Program-made: the position numbers and the translations under genes | Part shown: positions 1-5,467 of the stretch, one piece after another | How positions within the stretch are numbered: the stretch's first letter is position 1 | Layout of the letters: each line of letters opens with the position of its first letter | The notes under the pieces: model-generated | Told to the model about the DNA's origin: nothing | The model's input: the letters and a program-made list of their open reading frames with translations, nothing else | Database searches by the model: none | Source: UBA7236 sp964638865 | GTDB lineage: Bacteria; Bacteroidota; Bacteroidia; Chitinophagales; BACL12 | DNA length: 6,831 bases | Assembly (NCBI GenBank): GCA_964638865.1 | Contig: CAZXBG010000176.1 | Span: 1 to 6,831 of the forward strand | Direction of reading: 5' to 3'

Positions 1-35
1 TGAAGTCGTGGAACTTTGTTTCAATAGTACACTTT

Positions 36-70
36 ATTCACGATTCACGATTCACGATTCACGATTCACT
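36..70 (+). repeat. Heptad array ATTCACG, five units (copy 1)
   Basis: Four perfect ATTCACG units (36-63) are followed by one ATTCACT (64-70). Read on the minus strand the unit is CGTGAAT. The equivalent arrays have three units at 183-203 in copy 2 and three units (ATTCCGG, ATTCACG, ATTCACG) at 314-334 in copy 3. Confidence 0.95.
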
Positions 71-72
71 AA

Positions 73-100
73 ATGAGTTATGAGTAATGAGTAATGAGCT
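73..100 (+). repeat. Heptad array ATGAGTA, four units (copy 1)
   Basis: The units are ATGAGTT, ATGAGTA, ATGAGTA and ATGAGCT. This array lies two bases after the ATTCACG array, but its purine-rich strand is the opposite one. It is repeated without change in copy 2 at 206-233. Confidence 0.9.
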
Positions 101-103
101 TAC

Positions 104-146
104 TTATCGATAGCCGAAAGTTTTTATTGCTTGTTAGTAGCGATAA
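104..146. other. Imperfect inverted repeat inside the repeat unit
   Basis: TTATCGATA at 104-112 can pair with TAGCGATAA at 138-146, with one internal mismatch and a loop of about 25 bases. The same arms recur at 237-245 and 271-279 in copy 2. The stem is AT-rich and weak, so it could form a structure or be chance. Confidence 0.35.
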
Positions 147-182
147 TTGAAGTCGTGGAACTTTGTTTCAATAGTACACTTT

Positions 183-203
183 ATTCACGATTCACGATTC
201 ACT
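183..203 (+). repeat. Heptad array ATTCACG, three units (copy 2)
   Basis: The units are ATTCACG, ATTCACG and ATTCACT. This is the copy 2 counterpart of the array at 36-70, shorter by exactly two units, which accounts for the whole length difference between the two large repeat copies. Confidence 0.93.
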
Positions 204-341
204 AAATGAGTTATGAGTAATGAGTAATGAGCTTACTTATCGATAGCCGAAAGTTTTTATTGCTTGTAAGTAGCGATAATTGAAGTCGTGGAACTTTGTT
301 TAACAGTACACTTATTCCGGATTCACGATTCACGCATTTCC

Positions 342-1190
342 TCAATAAGGCACACTGATTTCTGTTGTAAATACACCTATCGTTAAGGTTGCATTATTAT
401 CGCAAGTTCCATCACCGAAATCGAGTTCTCGGGTGGTAAGTCCTTCGGGTGTCACTTCTAAAATTCCACTTACCATCCAAATACAATCCATTTCTTTTAC
501 AAGCGGTTCTGCAATATGGGTTGTAAATGCAACTCCATTTCTATTGATACCCGAAGCCGCAAAATCAGCAACGATACCGTCGGAAATGGCATATACATCA
601 TCTTCTAATGCTAAGGTGCCATCGCCTTCTTTCCATTCACGGATGCGTGTGGCATCCCAGGAAATGGTTTCACCGGTCTCCAGGGTAATTAATCCATCAA
701 CAACAGATATAGAAAAATAAATATTTCCGTCCGCGTTCAGGCCTTCATTTATAACCGTTTTGGTGCCTTCTACCTTATTTCCGTTCACAAAATAATTATC
801 CGTTGTAACGGTGATTATGGTTCCTTGCATCGCATAAGGCCCTGTAAATGTTGCCATTACAATTCCGGAACGCTCCAAACCCAGGTAACTGACACAACTT
901 TCCCCAAAATCGATGGTCATGGTGTTCGGGAACTCGCCAAGCGGGGCACTAAAGGTAGTTGTAGGACAATCATCGGCAACCTTGCCATATGTTTCGCTCA
1001 AAAGTCCTGCAAAACCGTTTTCTGCGGCCTGCTGGTTTACAACTGCCTGCAGATCGTTGAAGGATCCATCGGCTATTGAGTTATCAAGGGAAGCATAAAT
1101 GTCGGTGTCAGCACTTTCTTTTTTACATCCAAACAGCAATGTTATTGCGAAGGCTGTGATGCAGGTGGTTTTTACTACGAATGGTCTCAT
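342..1190 (-). CDS. Predicted lipoprotein of unknown function with paired DFG...C motifs
   Basis: This 282-residue protein has a lipoprotein signal peptide: a hydrophobic stretch at about 8-21 and the lipobox LFG|C with the lipidated cysteine at 22, followed by KKES. It is therefore expected to be anchored in a membrane of the envelope. I recognise the general look of a Bacteroidota lipoprotein, but cannot assign a function. The mature part is rich in beta-strand-like segments (TGPY...GTIITVTTDNY...EGTKTV at about 116-146). It has four further cysteines, C75/C99 and C236/C263, each second cysteine preceded by a DFG motif (94-96 and 257-259). This suggests two related half-domains, each with a disulfide. 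The ATG start at 1190 is supported by the signal peptide directly behind it. The gene is divergent from rpsF and its stop lies 7 bases from the heptads of the left repeat array. Confidence 0.85.
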   Translation of the reverse strand: MRPFVVKTTCITAFAITLLFGCKKESADTDIYASLDNSIADGSFNDLQAVVNQQAAENGFAGLLSETYGKVADDCPTTTFSAPLGEFPNTMTIDFGESCVSYLGLERSGIVMATFTGPYAMQGTIITVTTDNYFVNGNKVEGTKTVINEGLNADGNIYFSISVVDGLITLETGETISWDATRIREWKEGDGTLALEDDVYAISDGIVADFAASGINRNGVAFTTHIAEPLVKEMDCIWMVSGILEVTPEGLTTRELDFGDGTCDNNATLTIGVFTTEISVPY

Positions 1191-1198
1191 ATTAAATA

Positions 1199-1206
1199 CA
1201 AATTTA
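1199..1206 (-). promoter_or_regulatory. Candidate -7 box for the lipoprotein gene
   Basis: On the minus strand this reads TAAATTTG, a match to the Bacteroidota -7 consensus TAnnTTTG. It lies only 8 bases upstream of the ATG, so the leader would be just a few bases long. I find no TTTG at the expected -33 spacing, so this is weak. Confidence 0.3.
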
Positions 1207-1256
1207 AACTAAGACTTTAGGATATGAAAAGGGTTTAAACAGACCTTTAAATGATA

Positions 1257-1290
1257 TTTGGAATTTTACAGGCAAAACACCTATCTTTGC
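1257..1290 (+). promoter_or_regulatory. Bacteroidota-type promoter of the rpsF-rpsR-rplI operon
   Basis: TTTG at 1257-1260 and TATCTTTG at 1282-1289 (followed by C) match the -33 (TTTG) and -7 (TAnnTTTG) elements of the Bacteroidota primary sigma factor, with a 21-base spacer. Transcription should start a few bases downstream, giving an A/T-rich leader of roughly 25-30 bases before the ATG at 1321. The promoter also shows that a possible upstream TTG start for rpsF at 1258, which would fall inside it, is not used. Confidence 0.75.
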
Positions 1291-1320
1291 AGTCCATTTA
1301 TAAAAAATCAAACAAAAAAA

Positions 1321-1719
1321 ATGAACCAGTACGAAACAGTCATCATTTTCACTCCTGTCCTCTCAGATGACGACATGAAGAGGACCGAGGAAGCCTATAA
1401 GGATTTCCTTCGTTCGAACGGAGGTGAAATAGTTGCCGAAGAGCACTGGGGCCTTAAGCAGTTAGCTTACAACATCAAGAAAAAAAGCACAGGAATTTAT
1501 TATGTGCTTGAGTACAAAGGCCCAAGTGACATCACCGGAAAATTGGATATCCAGTTTAACCGTGATGAGAATGTGTTGCGTTTTGCAACAATTCGCCTCG
1601 ATAAGTATTCCATCGACTACAACGAACGCAAACGTCGCGGCGAAATTGGCAGAAATGCTAAAACAGGCGCACATGCAGCTAATAAGTTAAACAAAGAAAA
1701 AGAAAAAGCAGAAGCGTAA
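1321..1719 (+). CDS. rpsF: Small ribosomal subunit protein bS6
   Basis: This 132-residue protein begins MNQYETVIIFTPVLSDD and has the bS6 core features: the first strand YETVIIF, the EHWGLKQLAYNIKKKSTGIYYV stretch around 41-62, and the RDENVLRFATIRLDK segment around 81-95. bS6 pairs with bS18 on the platform of the 30S subunit. The tail after about residue 107 is lysine- and alanine-rich (ending KEKEKAEA), as in many Bacteroidota bS6 proteins. The ATG at 1321 is chosen because homologues start there and because an in-frame TTG at 1258 lies within the promoter. No Shine-Dalgarno is present; eight A residues directly precede TG, consistent with the A-rich, SD-independent initiation of this phylum. 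It is the first gene of the operon, with 2 bases before rpsR. Confidence 0.97.
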   Translation: MNQYETVIIFTPVLSDDDMKRTEEAYKDFLRSNGGEIVAEEHWGLKQLAYNIKKKSTGIYYVLEYKGPSDITGKLDIQFNRDENVLRFATIRLDKYSIDYNERKRRGEIGRNAKTGAHAANKLNKEKEKAEA

Positions 1720-1721
1720 TC

Positions 1722-1988
1722 ATGGCAGTAGGAAAAAACATCAGATACCTCGCAGCACCCAAATTAGGGATGATGCGCAAGAAATACTGCCGTTTTAAGA
1801 AAAGCGGAATCAAGTATATCGACTACAAGAACCCTGAATTCTTATTGAAGTTTGTGAACGAACAAGGTAAAATATTACCTCGTCGTTTATCGGGTAACAG
1901 TTTGAAATATCAGCGCAAAGTAGCCCAGGCTGTAAAACGCAGCCGTCAATTGGCGTTATTGCCGTATGTTACTGACCTTTTAAAATAA
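1722..1988 (+). CDS. rpsR: Small ribosomal subunit protein bS18
   Basis: This 88-residue protein has the usual length for bS18 in this phylum. Diagnostic segments are KKYCRFKKSGIKYIDYKNP (20-38), GKILPRRLSGNSLKYQRKVA (about 49-68) and the C-terminal AVKRSRQLALLPYVTDLLK. It binds 16S rRNA as a partner of bS6 on the 30S platform. In the Flavobacterium johnsoniae ribosome, bS6, bS18 and bS21 are reported to hold the 16S 3' tail and hide the anti-Shine-Dalgarno. Consistent with this, no GGAGG-like site precedes the start. The gene begins 2 bases after the rpsF stop and ends 6 bases before rplI, so translation is probably coupled. Confidence 0.98.
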   Translation: MAVGKNIRYLAAPKLGMMRKKYCRFKKSGIKYIDYKNPEFLLKFVNEQGKILPRRLSGNSLKYQRKVAQAVKRSRQLALLPYVTDLLK

Positions 1989-1994
1989 CCAACG

Positions 1995-2441
1995 ATGGAA
2001 GTAATTTTAATCAAAGACGTAGATAATCTTGGCGATTCTAATACACTTGTAAAAGTTCGTGATGGTTATGGTCGCAATTACCTGATCCCAAGGGGATTTG
2101 CCGTAATTGCCAACGATGGCAATCGTAAAATAATGGCGGAAAGAATGAAAGCTTCCGACAAACGCGAAAAATTATTGCTGGATAAAATTCAGGAAGTGAT
2201 CGCGAAATTGCAGGCAACAACAATTAAGGTTGGAGCTAAAGTAGGACAAAATGACAAGATCTTTGGATCTATCACCAACGTTCAGTTAGCAGAAGGCATT
2301 AAAAAACAGTTAGGTTTAGTAATCGACAGAAAGAAAATTGTTCTTCCTGAAGAAGTAAAAACTTTAGGCACTTATGCTGCAACAATTTCATTGGATAAAG
2401 ATCATAATATACCGGTGAATTTTGAAGTAGTGGAAGGCTAA
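1995..2441 (+). CDS. rplI: Large ribosomal subunit protein bL9
   Basis: This 148-residue protein is a typical full-length bL9. The N-terminal RNA-binding domain shows MEVILIKDVDNLGDSNTL followed by the signature VKVRDGYGRNYLIPRGFAV (about 19-37). A charged connecting helix (about 43-75) leads to the C-terminal domain, with GAKVGQNDKIFGSIT at about 78-92 and IDRKKIVLPEEVKTLGTY at about 110-127. bL9 binds 23S rRNA near the L1 stalk and helps to maintain reading frame. It is the last gene of the operon. Its stop is followed 5 bases later by a heptad array, then a possible stem and a strong terminator. As in the two preceding genes, no Shine-Dalgarno is visible upstream of the ATG. Confidence 0.98.
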   Translation: MEVILIKDVDNLGDSNTLVKVRDGYGRNYLIPRGFAVIANDGNRKIMAERMKASDKREKLLLDKIQEVIAKLQATTIKVGAKVGQNDKIFGSITNVQLAEGIKKQLGLVIDRKKIVLPEEVKTLGTYAATISLDKDHNIPVNFEVVEG

Positions 2442-2446
2442 ATTTA

Positions 2447-2481
2447 ATGGAGAGTTGAGAAGTGAGAAGTGAGAATTAAAA
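2447..2481 (+). repeat. Heptad array directly after rplI
   Basis: Five 7-base units in register read ATGGAGA, GTTGAGA, AGTGAGA, AGTGAGA, ATTAAAA, starting 5 bases after the rplI stop codon. The two central units are identical and the flanking ones are decayed. The last unit overlaps the left arm of the hairpin at 2479-2524. Confidence 0.75.
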
Positions 2482-2524
2482 AGCCTTGGCGTAGGAAAAT
2501 AAATTCACTTGCGCTGAAGCTTTT
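2479..2524 (+). terminator. Weak stem-loop after rplI, possible early terminator
   Basis: AAAAGCCTTGGCG (2479-2491) can pair with CGCTGAAGCTTTT (2512-2524) over 13 positions, with one C-A mismatch and two G-T wobbles and a 20-base loop. The T run is part of the stem and is only four long. It may be an mRNA end-protecting stem or chance; the stronger terminator lies 30 bases further on. Confidence 0.25.
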
Positions 2525-2553
2525 ACAAATAAAATGGTTGGATAATATAAATG

Positions 2554-2588
2554 AGCCTCAGGACGAAAGTTCTGAGGTTTTTTGTTTT
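2554..2588 (+). terminator. Intrinsic terminator of the rpsF-rpsR-rplI operon
   Basis: CCTCAGGAC (2556-2564) pairs with GTTCTGAGG (2569-2577) in a 9-bp stem with one G-T wobble, closed by a GAAA tetraloop of the stable GNRA type. It is followed by TTTTTTGTTTT. The T tract lies only on the rightward side, so it acts on the ribosomal operon and not on the converging leftward gene. Confidence 0.88.
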
Positions 2589-2720
2589 AGGGGTTGGGTT
2601 TGATTTGCAAATAATTCTTTAGGTTAAATCATTCTGATTAATGGAGTGGAATTTAAAGTGATGCGATTTTAAGGCATGATGTCGAGTTCATTTTTTTTAT
2701 TCTTTCTAAGAACTAAGTTT

Positions 2721-4358
2721 TCATTGTACAATAAATTTTTGTTGATAAACCCCTGTTTCCAATTTTAATCTCAATAAATAAATGCCCGGGGGTTGCACAA
2801 ATGGCACTGTATTATTATTTCCAAAAATATTTTTTTCCGAAATAATTGCTCCATTAAAATTAAATATTGTAACTATCCCGCTCATAATCTGATCATTTGA
2901 TATGGAAACTGATCCATTAGAATAATAAATATTTACATTATGAGCATTAAATATTATTGTTGTCGGATCAGCCAAAAACATAGCAAAGTTGGATACGTCA
3001 CTTAAGTTGTTTTTACAAGTATTGCCCTCCATTAACATAGAAAGAATTACAGCTCGATATAAAACAGAAGGCTCCATTAATTCACCGTCCCAGGTTTTCA
3101 TAAGTTCAGGTATTTGGATATTAAATTCCTGGGTAGGTGGTATTTCGATATAGTTTCCCGGGCTTGCAGATTCTGCCATTTCTATTTCAAAATGATTCCA
3201 ATCCATGCCTCTTAAAAACATTATCCTAAATGCACTTGATTGCAAAGTGTCCAGTATTTCGTCAACTGATACAAATAAATCAGAAGAATTATAGGCGAGC
3301 ATAGTAGTATCTAAATTTATCTCGTCGGGCGTTACGGCAAAACTATATTCACCTATTTGCGCCGGAAGAGATCTTACTAAAGAACACTCGTTACTGTAGG
3401 GAAATTTTGATATGGAGAAAACAGTAATTTTAATATCTGATAAAACCGGCAGTGGCTCGCCAACATAATTAGGGAAATCCGCAGGTAAACGAATATCTAC
3501 ATCGCTGCCTGAAGGTATAATACTTAAATAGTTTTCCGGAGAAATTAATAATGCTTCGTTAGCAGAAAATCCATAACCCGGAGCAACCATAATACGATAT
3601 TCACTAACCGTTTCTTCATCAAGGGCTTTTTTGAATTGCACCCTTAATTCATCTGCACCTCCGGTGCAAGAATCTGTATATAAAACAAGATTACGCACCT
3701 CATCAGCAATTCTATCTTTTACAACAAGCATATCGGATGGCGACGATGTACAGGCAAAATCATTGATATACAATGAATCGTCATTCCATCCCAATCGCAA
3801 CCAACAATAATTTGTATCAGTATCAATAATTTGAAATCCTATAAATTGTTTAGGAGCATTAAAATCAAATTCACCCTGAATACAACTCTCCCCATAATAT
3901 CCGCAAATATGGGTTTCAAAAATATCAGTTATTTCATCCCATTCCACAAATTCGGAAAGTGTATCGCCTTCAAAAATTACCCTTGCTATATTTTGCGCCG
4001 GTACTATACATTCCGTTGATGAATATCCGGAGCCAAAAGTGGATGATAAATAACAAGGGTTTGCCAATTCAACAGCAATCTTATTTGCACCATATAATTC
4101 AAGATTAAAAAATGTCCAAACCGGGCAATATCCACAATCATATGCAGTGTTAAAACTTAAACCTATATCATTAATACCATCAAAATTAAAATCAATATAT
4201 TGCATGCCTTCATCTTCAAGCCATCCACCATCCAACGAAAATAACAGGATATCCGGGTCAATATCAGTATAAATTACTTGTGCATCAGTGTCGCCAATAA
4301 CTAATATTCCAGAAGCCAAGGCAGCGTAGTTAATTAATTTATCGCGAGAATATCTCAT
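2721..4358 (-). CDS. Secreted FN3-like protein with a T9SS type A sorting domain
   Basis: This 545-residue protein has a signal peptide (hydrophobic 10-22) with likely cleavage in DTDA|QVIY after residue 26. The N-terminal domain has YIDFNFDGINDIG at about 54-66, a D-x-N-x-D-G loop resembling calcium-binding repeats, and eight cysteines between 75 and 203 that may form disulfides. YCWLRLGWNDDSLYINDFA (about 184-202) resembles the YGW...I.DYA segment common in Bacteroidota exported proteins. Two related FN3-like modules follow at about 236-335 and 359-463, each with a YRIM/FRIM strand, NY..I.P and a C-terminal N.C motif. The last ~72 residues (SGIVTIFNFNG...PPGIYLLRLK...QKFIVQ) match the type A T9SS sorting signal, so the protein is expected to cross the outer membrane and be attached or released. 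No catalytic motif is recognisable. The gene stands alone, convergent with the ribosomal operon. Confidence 0.88.
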   Translation of the reverse strand: MRYSRDKLINYAALASGILVIGDTDAQVIYTDIDPDILLFSLDGGWLEDEGMQYIDFNFDGINDIGLSFNTAYDCGYCPVWTFFNLELYGANKIAVELANPCYLSSTFGSGYSSTECIVPAQNIARVIFEGDTLSEFVEWDEITDIFETHICGYYGESCIQGEFDFNAPKQFIGFQIIDTDTNYCWLRLGWNDDSLYINDFACTSSPSDMLVVKDRIADEVRNLVLYTDSCTGGADELRVQFKKALDEETVSEYRIMVAPGYGFSANEALLISPENYLSIIPSGSDVDIRLPADFPNYVGEPLPVLSDIKITVFSISKFPYSNECSLVRSLPAQIGEYSFAVTPDEINLDTTMLAYNSSDLFVSVDEILDTLQSSAFRIMFLRGMDWNHFEIEMAESASPGNYIEIPPTQEFNIQIPELMKTWDGELMEPSVLYRAVILSMLMEGNTCKNNLSDVSNFAMFLADPTTIIFNAHNVNIYYSNGSVSISNDQIMSGIVTIFNFNGAIISEKNIFGNNNTVPFVQPPGIYLLRLKLETGVYQQKFIVQ

Positions 4359-4657
4359 TTGATTTTTAGGTTTTGTTTTACAAAATCAGCTATATAAAGT
4401 TGGTCAATTTATTCAATTATGCAGCTGACTGTGGAAATAAAGCTACACTTTATCCTGAATCTTAATCTTGTTATTTTGTGAAATACACCTTTTAAGCTGT
4501 GAAACCGCTCACTAAGTTAGTAAAACAATTTTTATCATCTTCAATAAAAACCTTTGACAGTGCAGTATTATTGCTCTGTAGTCCCTTCCTACTTTAAAGT
4601 TTGTATTATATATCTGCAAGTGGATCAAAAATTGCGACATTTTCAAAAATTACCTAT
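4359..4657. other. Divergent intergenic gap without a recognised feature
   Basis: This AT-rich stretch separates the leftward T9SS-protein gene from the rightward membrane-protein gene and should hold both promoters. I see no full TTTG-N19-21-TAnnTTTG match on either strand. The nearest is TGATTTTG on the minus strand at 4381-4388, one base off consensus, with a TTG 16 bases further upstream. No heptads, RNA gene or convincing ORF is seen. Confidence 0.5.
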
Positions 4658-5008
4658 ATGATCTATATCAGCATAATATTGTTCTGTTTGGCGAGTGTAC
4701 TCGGAACAATTTTAATTACAAAAGTGGTAGGTGGAAAACCTATTTCTATTCCAATGAGAAATATACATGCAGTAATTGCATTTGCAGGTTTGATATTTCT
4801 GATTGTATATATTTTTCAAATTGAATACATATCTTATTATCTAAGGTTTAGCTTAGGTCTGTTTATTCTTGCCGGCTTTTTAGGTATTTTGGCTTTAAAA
4901 CGATATAAACCGGATGACAGAAAACCTCAGGTTCTCGCATTGTTACATGCATTGATGGCCGTAGGCGGATTAATGATGTTATTTGTGTACTGGGCTTTGT
5001 ATTTATAA
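4658..5008 (+). CDS. Small four-helix membrane protein with internal duplication, unknown function
   Basis: From the ATG at 4658 this is a 116-residue protein made almost entirely of four hydrophobic segments, at about 2-22, 37-54, 63-81 and 95-114, separated by short charged loops (GGKP, KRYKPDDRKP). An in-frame TTG at 4601 would add 19 polar residues. I prefer the ATG because it falls just ahead of the first helix. Helices 1-2 and 3-4 align without gaps at an offset of 60 residues: LF.LA..LG at 8-16 and 68-76, and HA..A..GL..L.VY at 37-51 and 97-111, with 15 of 55 positions identical. A conserved histidine opens each even helix (H37, H97). These might bind a cofactor or ion, but this is only inference. 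The gene is single and convergent with the next, and decayed heptads begin 2 bases after the stop. Confidence 0.75.
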   Translation: MIYISIILFCLASVLGTILITKVVGGKPISIPMRNIHAVIAFAGLIFLIVYIFQIEYISYYLRFSLGLFILAGFLGILALKRYKPDDRKPQVLALLHALMAVGGLMMLFVYWALYL

Positions 5009-5010
5009 CA

Positions 5011-5038
5011 ATGGAGAATGGTAAATTGAAAATGAAAA
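5011..5038 (+). repeat. Decayed heptad array after the membrane-protein gene
   Basis: Four units in register read ATGGAGA, ATGGTAA, ATTGAAA, ATGAAAA, starting 2 bases after the stop codon at 5008. No two units are identical, so this is recognised by its 7-base register and by sharing the first unit ATGGAGA with the array after rplI. Confidence 0.55.
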
Positions 5039-5058
5039 GGTACTGCTATTCCTTTTCA
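5033..5058. terminator. Possible bidirectional terminator between convergent genes
   Basis: TGAAAAGG (5033-5040) and CCTTTTCA (5051-5058) form a perfect 8-bp inverted repeat with a 10-base loop. It lies between the stop at 5008 (rightward) and the stop at 5104 (leftward). Reading leftward, the stem is followed by TTTTCAATTT, a better U tract than on the rightward side (CAAATTT). The stem is AT-rich and so only moderately stable. Confidence 0.5.
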
Positions 5059-5103
5059 CAAATTTATTATGAAGAAAATTCAGATTGGAAAATTAATTTA
5101 ATT

Positions 5104-5400
5104 TTATTCCCTTTCTCTATCCACAACGTTGATCTTATTATCATTTAAGAACCAACGATCGTTTACAAAATCGTAACTGAATCGGATGCTTACAGAACCT
5201 TTTGTTCCTAATGAAGATTTAGGATCAGGATTATTTACGTCCGATGTTATAATATCATTAAAGGTTTGTGCAGATAAAATAAATTCTGTGTTCTTATTAT
5301 TGTCTTTTAAAGATGGTAACCCATCAATAAATTTCAACATCAATTCATTGGAAATAGAGTAACTTTTCTTCGGCGCTGTTCTGTTTTCTGTATTAGACAT
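5104..5400 (-). CDS. Hypothetical 98-residue cytoplasmic protein
   Basis: Starting at the ATG at 5400 this gives a 98-residue polar protein beginning MSNTENRTAPKKSYSISNEL. It has no signal peptide, no membrane segment and no cysteine or motif I recognise. The middle (ELMLKFIDGLPSLKD, about 19-33) looks helical, and the C-terminal part (KGSVSIRFSYDFVNDRWFL, about 67-85) looks like beta strands. An upstream in-frame ATG at 5469 would add 23 residues, many of them coded by the GAATGGA heptad array (RSPFSILHSPF). That extension looks like readthrough of repeat DNA, so I reject it. Function is unknown. The gene lies downstream of the ABC permease in the same orientation, 111 bases away, with a possible terminator between them. 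Confidence 0.65.
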   Translation of the reverse strand: MSNTENRTAPKKSYSISNELMLKFIDGLPSLKDNNKNTEFILSAQTFNDIITSDVNNPDPKSSLGTKGSVSIRFSYDFVNDRWFLNDNKINVVDRERE

Positions 5401-5403
5401 CTT

Positions 5404-5411
5404 CAAATATA
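5404..5411 (-). promoter_or_regulatory. Candidate -7 box just ahead of the 98-residue protein gene
   Basis: On the minus strand this reads TATATTTG, matching TAnnTTTG, but it ends only 3 bases before the ATG. Use of this site would give a nearly leaderless mRNA. No -33 TTTG is present; the upstream DNA is heptad repeat. Low confidence. Confidence 0.22.
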
Positions 5412-5418
5412 CGAAAAA

Positions 5419-5449
5419 GAATGGAGAATGGAGAATGGAGAATGGAGAA
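5419..5449 (+). repeat. Heptad array GAATGGA, four perfect units plus a partial one
   Basis: Four identical GAATGGA units occupy 5419-5446, followed by GAA and a decayed end (CGGG). Purines are on the plus strand. The array sits between the leftward permease gene and the leftward 98-residue gene, in the latter's 5' region. Because 7 is not a multiple of 3, the array reads through all frames. Confidence 0.95.
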
Positions 5450-5467
5450 CGGGTGATTTTTTTACCC

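Larger units (their letters stand above)
1..334. repeat. Tandem array of a 133-147 bp unit, two full copies plus a truncated third
   Basis: Copy 1 runs 1-147, copy 2 runs 148-280, and a partial copy 3 starts at 281, each opening with TGAAGTCGTGGAACTTTGTT. Copies 1 and 2 are essentially identical. They differ by 14 bases (exactly two 7-bp ATTCACG units, five against three) and by one substitution near the end (TTGTTAG against TTGTAAG). Copy 3 is more diverged (TTTAACAGTACACTTATTCCGG) and stops after its heptads, 7 bases short of the stop codon of the lipoprotein gene. Each unit has a modular order: a unique block, an ATTCACG array, an ATGAGTA array, then a unique block with a weak inverted repeat. 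The array may continue left of the window. I see no coding potential in it. It fits a recent tandem duplication with heptad copy-number variation; its function is unknown. Confidence 0.93.

Noticed and set aside
1..334. CRISPR-like array
   Set aside because: The repeated unit is 133-147 bp with near-identical content throughout, so there are no unique spacers between short constant repeats.
433..1098. Rightward open frames opposite the lipoprotein gene
   Set aside because: They overlap the lipoprotein gene on the other strand, have no family features and do not begin near any promoter.
1233..1240. Perfect palindrome GTTTAAAC between the lipoprotein gene and rpsF
   Set aside because: Eight A/T-rich bases are expected by chance in this composition, and no second operator-like copy flanks the promoters.
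1258..1320. N-terminal extension of rpsF from a TTG at 1258
   Set aside because: The extension would lie within the TTTG/TAnnTTTG promoter and precedes the conserved bS6 start MNQYE.
2603..2612. Palindrome ATTTGCAAAT
   Set aside because: It is short, AT-rich and lies after the operon terminator and downstream of both flanking genes, where an operator has no clear role.
2660..2720. Terminator for the leftward T9SS-protein gene
   Set aside because: The only stem found (TTCTT-AGA-AAGAA on the minus strand) is 5 bp, AT-only but for one pair, and is followed by A residues instead of T residues.
4554..4582. Sigma-70-like TTGACA followed 17 bases later by TGTAGT
   Set aside because: The Bacteroidota primary sigma factor does not use the TTGACA/TATAAT pair, and the -10 match is only four of six bases.
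4601..4657. Upstream TTG start for the four-helix membrane protein
   Set aside because: It adds 19 polar residues with no support; the ATG at 4658 sits directly ahead of the first membrane helix.
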